A DNA stretch of 50,781 nucleotides from Paenibacillus roseus (GCF_016424485.1 NZ_JAELUP010000010.1:1-50781); one strand, 5' to 3'. Shown: positions 26,112 through 35,240, counted from the stretch's first letter. The notes: generated from the sequence alone by a model not told the origin. Numbers and translations: made by a program.

Positions 26112-27665
26112 ATGAAAACTAATTCTTCCCACCCCTCTGTCACCTCTGAAATCGACAAACCAATTATGGCCGACCTGCAAGCAAATCTCCAATATATTAA
26201 GGAGACGATTGGAAATAGCTCGGATCTCGTTGTAAAAGTATTTTTAGGTCTTAGAGAATGGCCTGCCGCACTGGTTTATATGGCTGGTCTGGTCGACCAG
26301 CATATTTTGCATTCCTCTATCCTGCGTTCCCTTGTTCAGCATCCAGACAGGGATCTGGAGGAGATCGAAGATAACCGGCGCCTGGACTATCTGATGCATG
26401 AAGTTCTTATTGCTGCGGATATAGAAAAAATTACTGAAATGACCGAAATATTCACTGATCTAATGGGCGGCAATGTGATTTTGCTTTTGGACGGAAGTTG
26501 TATTGCATTACGGATCGGCGCAGCAGGCTGGGAGGACAGAAACGTTACAGAACCGAATTCGCAATCGGTTGTGCGGGGGCCGATGGAAGGGTTCAATGAG
26601 AATCTGCGCACCAATATTACACTGATCCGCAGACGAATCAAGGACCCTCGCTTATGGGTTGAAACACGGGAAATTGGTTACATCAGCAAAACTACTGTTG
26701 CAATGGTTTACTTGAACCATGTAGCCGATGATGGCGTTGTTCAGGAGGTGCGCAACCGGCTGGAGAAGATTGATATTGACGCAATATTGGATAGCGGTTA
26801 TATCGAGGAATTCATTCAGGATGCCAGCAAGACGGTATTTCCGACGGTCTATAACAGTGAACGTCCAGATACAGTATGTGCGGCTTTGCTTGAAGGAAGA
26901 GTAGCTATTTTAGTGGATGGAACGCCGTTTGTGCTGCTGGTCCCGGCATTATTCGCACACTTCTTTCAATCGGCGGAAGATTACTATCAGCGGGCGGATA
27001 TAAGTACGCTTTTGCGGCTCATTAGATATCTTTCTTTTTTTATTGCTATGCTTGCTCCATCCTTTTATATTGCGATTTCCACTTTTCATCAGGAGATGCT
27101 CCCTACGAATCTGTTGATCAGTCTGGCAGCCCAACGCGAGGGCGTACCGTTCCCGGCCTTTATCGAAGCGATGCTGATGGAACTGACCTATGAAATTTTG
27201 CGCGAGGCGGGCGTCAGAATACCAAAAACCGTGGGGCAGGCCGTTTCGATAGTGGGAACGCTTGTAATCGGCCAGGCTGCTGTAGATGCGGGCGTCGTAT
27301 CGGCGGCAATGGTCATTATTGTGTCGATTACCGCCATATCCAGCTACGTCATCCCGGAGAATGGCTTGGCGATCTCGGTTCGTATTATCCGATTTCTGAT
27401 GATGGGGCTGGCAGCAACATTTGGTTTCTATGGGATATTGATCGGTCTCATCATGCTGACTATTCATTTGACGAGTCTGCGCTCCTTTGGCGTAGCGTAT
27501 ATGAGCCCGTTCGGACCATTGATTGCAAGTGATTTGAAGGATACATTATACCGGGCGCCATGGCCGTTTATGCGTGCCCGCCCTGTATCCAGCAAGGCTC
27601 AAAACCTGAGAAGGCAAAGTAAGAAAGGTGTTAGGAAAGGGGTAGAAAAGAGGGACCGGATATGA
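26112..27665 (+). CDS. gerKA: Spore germinant receptor A subunit (GerA/GerK type)
   Basis: Inner-spore-membrane subunit of a nutrient germinant receptor. The 517-residue protein has a large N-terminal cytoplasmic domain (to about residue 290) with family markers such as DLVVKVFLG, LLDGSCIALRIGA, VRGPMEGFNENLRTNITLIRRRI (in parts) and YISKTTVAMVYL. A membrane domain of about five segments follows (FLSFFIAMLAPSFYIAI; TVGQAVSIVGTLVIGQAAV), then a basic tail. ATG 26112 follows GGAGG. First gene of a four-gene operon. The symbol indicates family only; which of GerA, GerB or GerK it corresponds to cannot be decided. Confidence 0.9.
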   Translation: MKTNSSHPSVTSEIDKPIMADLQANLQYIKETIGNSSDLVVKVFLGLREWPAALVYMAGLVDQHILHSSILRSLVQHPDRDLEEIEDNRRLDYLMHEVLIAADIEKITEMTEIFTDLMGGNVILLLDGSCIALRIGAAGWEDRNVTEPNSQSVVRGPMEGFNENLRTNITLIRRRIKDPRLWVETREIGYISKTTVAMVYLNHVADDGVVQEVRNRLEKIDIDAILDSGYIEEFIQDASKTVFPTVYNSERPDTVCAALLEGRVAILVDGTPFVLLVPALFAHFFQSAEDYYQRADISTLLRLIRYLSFFIAMLAPSFYIAISTFHQEMLPTNLLISLAAQREGVPFPAFIEAMLMELTYEILREAGVRIPKTVGQAVSIVGTLVIGQAAVDAGVVSAAMVIIVSITAISSYVIPENGLAISVRIIRFLMMGLAATFGFYGILIGLIMLTIHLTSLRSFGVAYMSPFGPLIASDLKDTLYRAPWPFMRARPVSSKAQNLRRQSKKGVRKGVEKRDRI

Positions 27666-28861
27666 AAAAATGGTTAGCTCTTCTGTTGACTGCCGTTATG
27701 TTGCTTATACTGACGGGCTGCTGGGACAGGCGGGAAATGAATACCTTGGGCATCATTATGGGTCTGGGTATTGATCAGGCGGACAACGGCCTTAAAGTGA
27801 CAGCACAGGTCGTAATTCCAGCTGGTGTAAGCTCAAATACGGGGAAAGTAATCGGCTCGCCAATTACGGTATATAGTCAGACAGCCCCAACCTTGTTTGA
27901 GGCTATTCAGAAGCTGACTCTGGTCAGTCCCCGGATGATGTTTCTCTCTCATATACGAGTATTAGTACTCAGTGAGGAGTTTGCATCGCATGTTGGCATC
28001 GGCGATATAATGGAGTCTATGGTGCGCGACCCGATGGTTCGTCCGGATTATTACGTCATGATTGCCAGGAATACTACGGCTGAGACGATCTTAAGCACCT
28101 TGACGGCGCTTGATAAAATCTCTGCCAACAAGCTTTACAATTCTCTGGAGCAGTCATCCAAGACATGGGCGCCGACGACCGTTGTAAATGCCGACCGCTT
28201 ATTCGAACATATGATCAGCAGCGGAATTTCTCCTGTTGTCACAGGTGTGCAGGTTATGGGTGATCCCAAAGCAGGCAGTCTCCAAAGGAACGTGGAAACA
28301 AGCAATCCAGGTACCAAGCTGATCTATACAGGGATCGGAGTATTTAAAAAGGACAAGCTGATCGGCTGGCTGAACGAAGATGAATCCAAAGGATTCAATT
28401 ACATTCGGGACAATGTCCGTGTGACTGTAGGACATGTCAATTGCTCTAACAAGGGAAAAATCGCACTTCGCCACATAAAGACGAGCTCGAAAATGAAGGC
28501 GGAAATCAGACAATCGATACCGTCGATCAACATTCATGTCAAAGTGATCAGCACGGTTGCTTCCGTAGAGTGCGACGAGCAAATTGGAAATATTGACGTA
28601 ATTAACCGACTGCAGCGAGATGCCGAATCCAAAATAATCAATCTTATGAAAAAAGCGGTTGAGAGTGTCAGTAGAAAGTATAAGGTGGATATCTTCGGTT
28701 TTGGAGAGGAAATCAATCGTACGAACCCGAAGCTCTGGAAGCAGCTTGAATCTCAATGGAATGAGAAACTGGCCGAGCTGAAGGTAAATTATACGGCGGA
28801 GTACGAGATTAAACAAGTCGGAACTCTTGACGATTCCTTTCAAAGCTATATCAAGGAGTGA
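27662..28861 (+). CDS. gerKC: Spore germinant receptor C subunit (lipoprotein)
   Basis: A 399-residue GerAC-family lipoprotein. The signal ends in LILTGCWDRREMN with Cys20 lipidated; CWDRRE-(M/L)N is the family hallmark. It lies on the outer face of the spore inner membrane with the A and B subunits. Three domains are expected; the VSPRMMFLSHIRVLVLSEEFA stretch and the C-terminal VDIFGFGEEINRTNPKLWK stretch match the family. The start overlaps the A-subunit stop by four bases (ATGA). Note that C precedes B in this operon, unlike the A-B-C order of B. subtilis gerA. Confidence 0.9.
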   Translation: MKKWLALLLTAVMLLILTGCWDRREMNTLGIIMGLGIDQADNGLKVTAQVVIPAGVSSNTGKVIGSPITVYSQTAPTLFEAIQKLTLVSPRMMFLSHIRVLVLSEEFASHVGIGDIMESMVRDPMVRPDYYVMIARNTTAETILSTLTALDKISANKLYNSLEQSSKTWAPTTVVNADRLFEHMISSGISPVVTGVQVMGDPKAGSLQRNVETSNPGTKLIYTGIGVFKKDKLIGWLNEDESKGFNYIRDNVRVTVGHVNCSNKGKIALRHIKTSSKMKAEIRQSIPSINIHVKVISTVASVECDEQIGNIDVINRLQRDAESKIINLMKKAVESVSRKYKVDIFGFGEEINRTNPKLWKQLESQWNEKLAELKVNYTAEYEIKQVGTLDDSFQSYIKE

Positions 28862-28867
28862 TCGCTG

Positions 28868-29104
28868 GTGGTAACTATTATAGTCGTTCTTATTGCCGCT
28901 GCCATCTGTGTATTCCAGCTTCCAATTATGATGCGCAACCGTTGGATTAAGGAAACGGCCGTTTTTGTCGTCTTTCTGGTTGCGGGGAGCATCATGAGTG
29001 TCATTGCATGGAAGATGATCACGGTTCCAAGCCCGCTGAAATTGATTGTCTATATTTACAAGCCGATTAATCAATTTCTTGAATTGATGTTTAGACGGTC
29101 CTGA
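28868..29104 (+). CDS. Small two-segment membrane protein of the germinant receptor operon (D-subunit type)
   Basis: A 78-residue protein with two predicted membrane helices (IIVVLIAAAICVFQLPIMM and TAVFVVFLVAGSIMSVIAW) and a basic C-terminal end. GTG 28868 is the start, with AAGGAGTGAT placed over the end of the preceding gene. It sits between the C and B genes. Small two-helix D subunits are known in some Bacillus germinant receptor operons and modulate receptor function; the assignment rests on size, topology and position. Confidence 0.75.
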   Translation: MVTIIVVLIAAAICVFQLPIMMRNRWIKETAVFVVFLVAGSIMSVIAWKMITVPSPLKLIVYIYKPINQFLELMFRRS

Positions 29105-29119
29105 TTGGAGGGAAAAAAC

Positions 29120-30244
29120 ATGTTGGAAAAAGGGCGAATAAACGTAAGGCAGCTCGCCGCACTCTGTTTGCTCACACAGATCGGGGACATGATTTTGGTC
29201 TACCCGGCTGTTATTACTTCCTATTCCCACCAAGATTCGTGGATTGCCTCCTTAATGGGTATTCCGTTCGGGTTATTCTCGATATGGATTATGCTTCGAC
29301 TTTACAAAATGCAGCCGGGGAAGACGCTGATTGAAGGGCTGATTGCGAATCTGGGAAAATGGCTTGGCGCTATTGTAAGTCTCTGGTATCTGTTTTACTT
29401 TCTGATTCTCGCTTCTACGATTACGCGTGAGGTGGGGGATTTTTTGACGACCCAGATTATGCCCAAGACACCTCTGCCCGTTATTCATCTCCTGTATTTG
29501 ATTGTTGTGGTATGGGCGATATCCCATGGAATTGAAAGTATGGCAAGAAGCGCGGAACTGTTCCTGCCGTTAGTAGTGTTGTTCGTGCTGTTCCTCTTTG
29601 TCTTTATTCTGCCACAGGCAGATATCAACCGGATACGGCCGATATTCGGTACGGGCCCCACAGCGATTTTACAAGGGATAGCAGTCACGATCGCTTATCC
29701 ATTTGGGGAGCTTATAGCACTTATGATGCTGCTGCCGTATACAACGGATCAGCGTAATCGAAACAAGGATATACTCCTTACTGCTCTGATCGTCAGCCTG
29801 ATGCTAAGCACGCTTGTGATGATATCCATTATGGTGCTCGGTCCGTTTTTTACCCGGCACAATATTTACGCGTCATTTATTCTGGCACAGCGGATCAGCA
29901 TCGGCAATTTTCTCGAACGGATTGAGGTGATTGTGGCCACAGTGTGGATACTCTCCACTTTTTTCAAGGGAGCGCTGTACTTTTACTGCTTTATATTGGG
30001 CATATCCCAGGTTTTAAGACTGAGATCCTACAAACCGTTAATATGGCCGTCGGCCATGATTGTATTTGGTCTGGCGATGATTATTTCCCCCAATATTACC
30101 TATTATTTCGCAACGGTAATTTTCTACTGGGTCGATTGGGATATTACGTGCGGCACGGTTATTCCTTTATTTTTGCTGCTGGTCTACCATTTTCGGAATA
30201 AATGGAGCGGCAACCGTCTGCAGCGCGCAAATTCTGGTTCGTAA
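29120..30244 (+). CDS. gerKB: Spore germinant receptor B subunit
   Basis: A 374-residue integral membrane protein of the GerAB family, itself within the APC transporter superfamily, thought to hold the germinant-binding site. About ten hydrophobic segments are visible, starting with the family-typical RINVRQLAALCLLTQIGDMIL, then WIASLMGIPFGLFSIWIML. The PFGELIALMMLLPY segment matches the conserved PFGE(L/I) motif. ATG 29120 is chosen, 7 bases after GGAGGG; the open frame begins at a TTG at 29105 inside that site. Last gene of the A-C-D-B operon. Confidence 0.9.
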   Translation: MLEKGRINVRQLAALCLLTQIGDMILVYPAVITSYSHQDSWIASLMGIPFGLFSIWIMLRLYKMQPGKTLIEGLIANLGKWLGAIVSLWYLFYFLILASTITREVGDFLTTQIMPKTPLPVIHLLYLIVVVWAISHGIESMARSAELFLPLVVLFVLFLFVFILPQADINRIRPIFGTGPTAILQGIAVTIAYPFGELIALMMLLPYTTDQRNRNKDILLTALIVSLMLSTLVMISIMVLGPFFTRHNIYASFILAQRISIGNFLERIEVIVATVWILSTFFKGALYFYCFILGISQVLRLRSYKPLIWPSAMIVFGLAMIISPNITYYFATVIFYWVDWDITCGTVIPLFLLLVYHFRNKWSGNRLQRANSGS

Positions 30245-30270
30245 TTAATGTTATTTTCATGTCATTAAAA

Positions 30271-30300
30271 TTGACATATTTCTTAAAAAGAACGTAAAAT
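30271..30300 (+). promoter_or_regulatory. Promoter of the amidotransferase gene
   Basis: TTGACA (30271-30276) and TAAAAT (30295-30300), 18-base spacer, directly after the gerKB gene. Confidence 0.65.
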
Positions 30301-30315
30301 AAAAGGAGTGAAACT

Positions 30316-30333
30316 ATGGCGAAAAACCTATAG
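30316..30333 (+). CDS. Possible five-codon leader peptide (MAKNL)
   Basis: ATG-GCG-AAA-AAC-CTA-TAG preceded by AAAAGGAGTG at the right distance (7 bases from AAGGAG), 18 bases before the amidotransferase start. It looks translatable, but no attenuator structure is seen. It may be chance or a translational spacer. Confidence 0.35.
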   Translation: MAKNL

Positions 30334-30351
30334 AGACAAGGCGGAGATTTC

Positions 30352-31050
30352 ATGAGATTGTTGTTGTTGAAACATTTTTCGTTTGACGATGAGTCGGCGA
30401 TTACAGACTGGGCAGCCGCACACGGTCACAAAACGGAAGTCGGATTTCCTCCGGACGGTGAGGAGTTGCCCGGTCATGAAAGCTACGATTTGCTGATCAT
30501 TCTGGGCGGACCAATGAGTGTCTATGAGGATGACAAGCATCCTTGGCTGGTGAAGGAGAAGCACTATGTCAGAGAGGCGGTAGACAGCGGCAAGCTGGTA
30601 CTAGGCATCTGCTTTGGCGCTCAAATGCTCGCAGAGCTGCTTGGAGCGAGCGTCTATCGGAACATGTACAAGGAGTTGGGATGGCATCGGGTCGAGCGGA
30701 CAGAGAAAGAACATCCGTTGTTCGCCCAAATACCGCAGCAGTTTATCTCGTTCCAGTGGCATGGGGATTGCTTCGATCTGCCGGATGGGGCAGTCCGATT
30801 GGCAAGTTCGGAAGCTTGTCCGAATCAGGCTTTTGTCTATGGCAGCAATGTTGTCGCCTTGCAATTTCATCTTGAAGCCTCGCCTCCGGCAATCGAAGAG
30901 ATGCTGGCAACGTGGAGCGCTGAGGTTGTCACTGCGCCGTTTATTCAGACTCCAGAGGAAATCCGCAGCCAGTTGGAGCGAAGTGCGGTGTCTTTTGCGA
31001 TGCTGGGGCATCTGCTTGACCGGTTTACTTCGGTCAGAGAATTTGTGTAA
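30352..31050 (+). CDS. Class I glutamine amidotransferase-like protein
   Basis: A 232-residue stand-alone GATase domain of the GMP-synthase type. The catalytic Cys87 lies in VLGICFGAQMLAELLG and His173/Glu175 in LQFHLEAS, with the oxyanion region LGGPMSVYEDD. Stand-alone proteins of this kind (often annotated GMP synthase-glutamine amidotransferase domain) include gamma-glutamyl hydrolases; there is no partner synthetase nearby, so the true substrate is unknown. Terminator follows. Confidence 0.85.
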   Translation: MRLLLLKHFSFDDESAITDWAAAHGHKTEVGFPPDGEELPGHESYDLLIILGGPMSVYEDDKHPWLVKEKHYVREAVDSGKLVLGICFGAQMLAELLGASVYRNMYKELGWHRVERTEKEHPLFAQIPQQFISFQWHGDCFDLPDGAVRLASSEACPNQAFVYGSNVVALQFHLEASPPAIEEMLATWSAEVVTAPFIQTPEEIRSQLERSAVSFAMLGHLLDRFTSVREFV

Positions 31051-31077
31051 GGTTTATTGCCAGAGTTGACGAATAAT

Positions 31078-31123
31078 AAAAGACGCACCGGACTGATCAT
31101 CAGGTTCAACGGATGCGTCTTTT
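31078..31123. terminator. Bidirectional terminator
   Basis: AAAAGACGCA (31078-31087) pairs with TGCGTCTTTT (31114-31123). It lies between converging genes ending at 31050 (plus) and 31158 (minus). Confidence 0.8.
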
Positions 31124-31157
31124 GTATGTAAGTGGTTATGCAGGGCGGGCCTTTGCT

Positions 31158-32225
31158 TTAGCGGACCTCAAGAAACTTGATGCAAACTGGCTTGGAGGCT
31201 GCAAGCTGGTCGCCGGTTGCTTCAAGTTTGCCGCTTTGCTCATCCCTGCGGAAAGTAACGATATTGTTGCCGTCACGATTGGCAACAAGCAGGAAGCGTC
31301 CGTCCGGGGATAGTCCGAAGTTGCGCGGGTGTCCCCCCAGTGTCGAGGTGTACTCCACTACGTTCAGCTTGCCGGAAGCTTGATCTACAGCGTAGACGAC
31401 GATGCTGTCATGTCCACGGTTGGAGCCGTACACGAACTTGCCGTCCGGTGAGATATGGATATCCGCGCAGTAGCTTTCCCCGGCGAAGTCCTCAGGCAGG
31501 GTCGATAATGTCTGCAATTCGGTCAGCTTGCCTTCTTCATTGTCGTAATGGAAAGCGGTGACGGTCGAATTCAGTTCATTGATTGCATAACCGTAAGGTT
31601 GTGACGGATGGAACACAAAGTGGCGCGGCCCTGAGCCGGGCGCTACACTTGTCTCGCTCTTGAGCGTCAGCTTGCCGGCGCCCGCATCCAGACTGTAGAC
31701 AAACAGCTTGTCGAGTCCGAGATCGCATGCTACAGCATAGCGGTTGCCCGGGGCAATGAACACGGAGTGAGCGCGCGCCTGGGTCTGGGCCGGATGTACG
31801 CTTGAGCCGTGGTGCTGCTTCAGATCGGAGGAAGATCCGACCCCGCCGTCCTCGAGCAACTCGGATACGCCGATCAGACCGCCGTGGTAGCTGGCTACGA
31901 TAATGAAGGAGTTCGTCTCATCCAGCACCAGATGGCAGGTTGGCGCAGGTGTCGTTGTAGCCTCATTGATCAGGGCCAGCTTGCCGTTGCTGCGGTCGAT
32001 GGTATAGGCTGCGGCGCCGCCCGTCCGGTTGCCTTCGGCGTCCTTCACATCAAACAAGGCGTATAATCTGAAATCGTCGGCATTGACGTCCAGGAAAGTC
32101 GGATTGGACAGCCCGGATACCTCTTGCAGAAGCTCCAGCTTGCCCGTTGCCGGATCATAGCTTGCTGCCAGCAGTCCCGGACCTGATGCGCTTGCATAAG
32201 AGCCGATATACGCGTAAATTGTCAT
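31158..32225 (-). CDS. pgl: Lactonase family protein (6-phosphogluconolactonase, YkgB type)
   Basis: A 355-residue seven-bladed beta-propeller. It opens MTIYAYIGSYASASGPGL and shows the repeated blade pattern (TGKLELLQEV, NGKLALINEA, AGKLTLKSE, EGKLTELQTL, SGKLNVVEYT). Conserved H/R positions in CHLVLDETNSF, ARAHSVFIAPGNRYAVACDLGLD (in parts), SGPRHFVFHP and GGHPRNFGLSPDGRF line the active site of the family. It hydrolyses 6-phosphogluconolactone in the oxidative pentose phosphate route. ATG 32225 is used, 7-8 bases after GGGGTG on the minus strand; a GTG at 32234 is in frame upstream. Stands alone. Confidence 0.87.
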   Translation of the reverse strand: MTIYAYIGSYASASGPGLLAASYDPATGKLELLQEVSGLSNPTFLDVNADDFRLYALFDVKDAEGNRTGGAAAYTIDRSNGKLALINEATTTPAPTCHLVLDETNSFIIVASYHGGLIGVSELLEDGGVGSSSDLKQHHGSSVHPAQTQARAHSVFIAPGNRYAVACDLGLDKLFVYSLDAGAGKLTLKSETSVAPGSGPRHFVFHPSQPYGYAINELNSTVTAFHYDNEEGKLTELQTLSTLPEDFAGESYCADIHISPDGKFVYGSNRGHDSIVVYAVDQASGKLNVVEYTSTLGGHPRNFGLSPDGRFLLVANRDGNNIVTFRRDEQSGKLEATGDQLAASKPVCIKFLEVR

Positions 32226-32334
32226 GAATAACACCCCATTCGTACTTAATCAGGATTGCATCATCCCTATGGTAAATTATCGCAAAAATATAGGGTTCGC
32301 GCAAATGAATCCTGACTGGCGACATGAGCATGAC

Positions 32335-33312
32335 CTAGTAAATACGATGAATAATGTCCTCGAAATTCGGCTCTTCCAGATGGATATCTTCGATTGTGCC
32401 AAGTTTGCTCATCCTGTTCAGCACCTCCATAGCGGTTGTCTCCTTGCGATTGCAGGCTACTGTAATTACCCGGTCCTGACAACCGATTACCTGAAAAGTC
32501 GAAGCGGACAGGAAATCTTCATAGCCGGGCGAGACGGCCTCTCGGAATTTGATTTTCATCACTGTAGGAAGACCGATCCGCCCGCGTAATGTTTCCAGAT
32601 CGCCATCATAGATGGCGGCTCCATGATTGATGACGATTACACGGCTGCACAACTGCTCGATATCATCCATGTCGTGAGTGGTGAGCAGAATGGTTTTGTT
32701 CCACTGGCTGTTCATTTGCTTCAGGTAGTCCCGAATTTGTTTCTTGGCTGCCACATCAAGACCAATTGTCGGCTCGTCGAGAAAGAGAATGTCCGGGTCA
32801 TGCAGCAGCGATGCGGCCAGGTCGGCCCGCATGCGCTGGCCGAGCGAGAGCTTGCGCACCGGGATACCCATCAATTCCTGAAGCTGTAAAATTTCCGTCA
32901 AGACTCCGAGCTGGTTTTTGAAGAACTGCTGCTCCAGCTTGTACAGCGAGGCCAGGATGTCGAAGGAATCCTTGAGCGGAAGGTCCCACCAGAGCTGTGT
33001 TCGTTGGCCGAAGACGACTCCTAGCTGACGGACGACCTGCTGCCGCTGCTTCTGCGGGCTGCAGCCGTTAATCGTCACTTCGCCTGATGTGGGGTGCAGG
33101 ATGCCGCAGAGCATTTTAATAGTTGTTGATTTGCCCGCGCCATTAGGTCCGATATAGCCGACGAATTCGCCTTTGCTGATCTCGAAGCTGATGTCGTTCA
33201 CAGCCTCCACATCACGATATTCCCGGGAGAGCAGTGTGCGGACGGCGCTAAAGCGGCCTTCCATCACAATCGGGAGTCGGAAGGTTTTATTTAACCGATG
33301 CGCAATGATCAT
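32335..33312 (-). CDS. ABC-2 type exporter ATP-binding protein
   Basis: A 325-residue ATPase: Walker A GPNGAGKST, signature LSLGQRMRADLAASLL (LSLGQ replaces LSGGQ, common in this subfamily), Walker B ILFLDEPTIGLD, and switch His in LLTTHDMDDIEQL. It has the N-terminal extension (LSREYRDVEAVNDISFEI) and long C-terminal domain typical of the group that works with two ABC-2 permeases, as in DrrA-like and viologen-exporter-like systems. AAAGGAG precedes its start. It follows the two permease genes encoded upstream on the minus strand, making a three-gene exporter. Cargo unknown. Confidence 0.88.
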   Translation of the reverse strand: MIIAHRLNKTFRLPIVMEGRFSAVRTLLSREYRDVEAVNDISFEISKGEFVGYIGPNGAGKSTTIKMLCGILHPTSGEVTINGCSPQKQRQQVVRQLGVVFGQRTQLWWDLPLKDSFDILASLYKLEQQFFKNQLGVLTEILQLQELMGIPVRKLSLGQRMRADLAASLLHDPDILFLDEPTIGLDVAAKKQIRDYLKQMNSQWNKTILLTTHDMDDIEQLCSRVIVINHGAAIYDGDLETLRGRIGLPTVMKIKFREAVSPGYEDFLSASTFQVIGCQDRVITVACNRKETTAMEVLNRMSKLGTIEDIHLEEPNFEDIIHRIY

Positions 33313-33347
33313 GTCATTTCTCCTTTATAGTGACTCAACCTTAAATT

Positions 33348-34139
33348 TTAAGTTCCTGTGCTTTGATAATGACGCAGCCCAAGCTTCCAGAAGGACAGCG
33401 CCCCGAGCAGCAGGGCGACCGCCAGGAGCATCGTCGCTGGCAAAATCCACAGCCCCAGCTCGCCGCGAATGACGTAAAGTGAAGGCATATAGCTGGTGAA
33501 GCCCATCGGCAGCACGGTCAGCAGCGTGATTCGCATCCATTTGGGGTAGATCGATAGGGGGTATTGGCTGGCAATGGAAGCTGCGTTATCGGTAATTCGC
33601 TGCAATTCATCAATGCGGTGTGTCCAGAAACCGACGGTTGCGGTGGCAAGGCCGATAGCCAAAGTAATAATCGTTCCGCTTACAATCACCGCGAGCGAAC
33701 AGGGGATGGCCCACAGGGTTGCTTGTTTGTTCTCTATTAAATAGGACAGGCAGATGCTCATAGTGGTTGTTCCCAGTACCAGCTCTCCCGCCATCGGCCG
33801 AAAATTTCGCGTCACCAGCACAAGCAGTACAGGCATTGGGCGCAGCAGCAGTTGATCGAGCATGCCTTGAACGAGGTATTTCTCAAATCCGTTGATTTCC
33901 CCGGCGATTATCCGGTAGAACGCTCTTACAAACATCATGATGGCGAACAGATAGCCTGCCTCATATACACTCCAGCCCTTGATGCCGTTGAATTTATAAA
34001 TAATAATCGATACCGTCATCAATTCCAGTCCGAACATCAAAAATACGAGCAGTGTTGATAGAATAAAATTGAATTTATACTGCATCTGGCTCCTGAGACT
34101 TGCTCCGGCTAGCCGAAAATAAATGTGAATCCAGCTCAT
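33348..34139 (-). CDS. ABC-2 type exporter permease, second subunit
   Basis: A 263-residue membrane protein with six hydrophobic segments, opening MSWIHIYFRLAGASLRSQMQYK. ATG 34139 is the start because it overlaps the preceding permease stop in an ATGA arrangement (34136-34139). The frame stays open upstream only because the other gene lies there in another frame. It matches the ABC-2 permease group that carries FEKYLVQGMLDQLLLRPMP as the coupling segment (seen here in parts). It partners the ATPase at 32335-33312. Confidence 0.87.
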   Translation of the reverse strand: MSWIHIYFRLAGASLRSQMQYKFNFILSTLLVFLMFGLELMTVSIIIYKFNGIKGWSVYEAGYLFAIMMFVRAFYRIIAGEINGFEKYLVQGMLDQLLLRPMPVLLVLVTRNFRPMAGELVLGTTTMSICLSYLIENKQATLWAIPCSLAVIVSGTIITLAIGLATATVGFWTHRIDELQRITDNAASIASQYPLSIYPKWMRITLLTVLPMGFTSYMPSLYVIRGELGLWILPATMLLAVALLLGALSFWKLGLRHYQSTGT

Positions 34140-34909
34140 CCTCCTTGCACCTCCACTTTGCGCCGGACGGTTCTGGTTATTGCGAAGCAGCAAATAGTAA
34201 GCAGCAGGCACCAGAACAGAGACAGCTTCAAGGCATTGAAAGAATCCAGCTCCAGATAGATGCGGGACGGGACGTATTGCAGGCTGGGATAGGGGGAGAG
34301 CGCGCTGATCGTCTTCAGCCAGCCGGGGAGCCATTCGACAGGAATGAAGAACCCGGACAGCAGCATATTAAGGCCCATATGAACGCCGTTCAGCCAGCGG
34401 GATTCGGTCGTCCAAAAGGCCGCAATACCGATCAGATAGGCGATGCAGATTGCAATATAGGCAGCCAGGAGCATTGCGATCAGTGTCCATAGCCAGGTGA
34501 TGGGATGTTCCGGCATGCGTATTTTCAGCACGACAATATAGATGAGCAATATGGGAATGGTGCTGTACAAAAGCTGGTACCAGGTCTGCCCCCACTCTCT
34601 GTTTTGCATGTACCAGAAAAAGTGCATCGGCTTCATTAGCTCATGAGAGATTTGTCCGGTTCGGACCCATTCCTCGATTCCCAGACCGTTCGTGGCCATG
34701 ATCACCCATAAGCAGGCTTGATTAAAGGCGATGTAACTAATGATGCCGTGCATGCCATAATCGCCTAGCGCTTGTCCTTCGCTCACCCCCATCCAGACGG
34801 CTATGTAGATATAGCCGATGATGACGCTGGCGAACGTCCGCATCAGATGGGCGCTGCGGTACTGCAAATTTCGGGCGTAGGATTTTCTCGCCAAAGTGAG
34901 GGAGAACAT
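34136..34909 (-). CDS. ABC-2 type exporter permease, first subunit
   Basis: A 257-residue membrane protein with six hydrophobic segments, opening MFSLTLARKSYARNLQYR, a standard start for this permease group, with the coupling-type segment IEEWVRTGQISHELMKPMHFF. It forms a heterodimer with the product of the overlapping next gene. GAGGTG precedes the start on the minus strand. First gene of the three-gene exporter operon. No resistance or biosynthetic genes are adjacent to hint at the cargo. Confidence 0.87.
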   Translation of the reverse strand: MFSLTLARKSYARNLQYRSAHLMRTFASVIIGYIYIAVWMGVSEGQALGDYGMHGIISYIAFNQACLWVIMATNGLGIEEWVRTGQISHELMKPMHFFWYMQNREWGQTWYQLLYSTIPILLIYIVVLKIRMPEHPITWLWTLIAMLLAAYIAICIAYLIGIAAFWTTESRWLNGVHMGLNMLLSGFFIPVEWLPGWLKTISALSPYPSLQYVPSRIYLELDSFNALKLSLFWCLLLTICCFAITRTVRRKVEVQGG

Positions 34910-35240
34910 GGATTATATAACACCTCGATAGTAAATTGCTGCGCAATAGATTTCCAGATTTAGAAGCGTAACCAAAAATTTCGCAGCAGCATAAAAAATA
35001 TAACGAAATTTTTGGGAAAATAGTAGACTTTTTCTTTTCTGTGTGTTATTCTACTATTATAGGAATTGAGGGCATACATTGCTTTGCTTGGATATTGAAA
35101 TTTATAACTCTAGTTAAAAATTGTCTACGGGGCCGATTCGGCGCTGTTTGTTTTAGTTTAGGGGTACTTCGCGGCATTTTAGTGATGGTTTTGTCGCGGG
35201 ATCGCAGGTGAAATCAACAAAAGACTTCTCCTGGAACGCC
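34910..35240. promoter_or_regulatory. AT-rich intergenic region with a 12-bp inverted repeat
   Basis: CCAAAAATTTCG (34972-34983) and CGAAATTTTTGG (35004-35015) form a perfect 12-bp inverted repeat around an AT-rich 20-base centre. A second pair, AATAGTAGA (near 35019) and TCTACTATT (near 35050), lies alongside. The region is upstream of the minus-strand exporter operon and probably holds its promoter and operator. I see no gene in it. Confidence 0.5.

Noticed and set aside
35022..35058. TAGGAAT near 35050 as a further sulfur operator
   Set aside because: The AATTCC half 11 bases upstream is absent.
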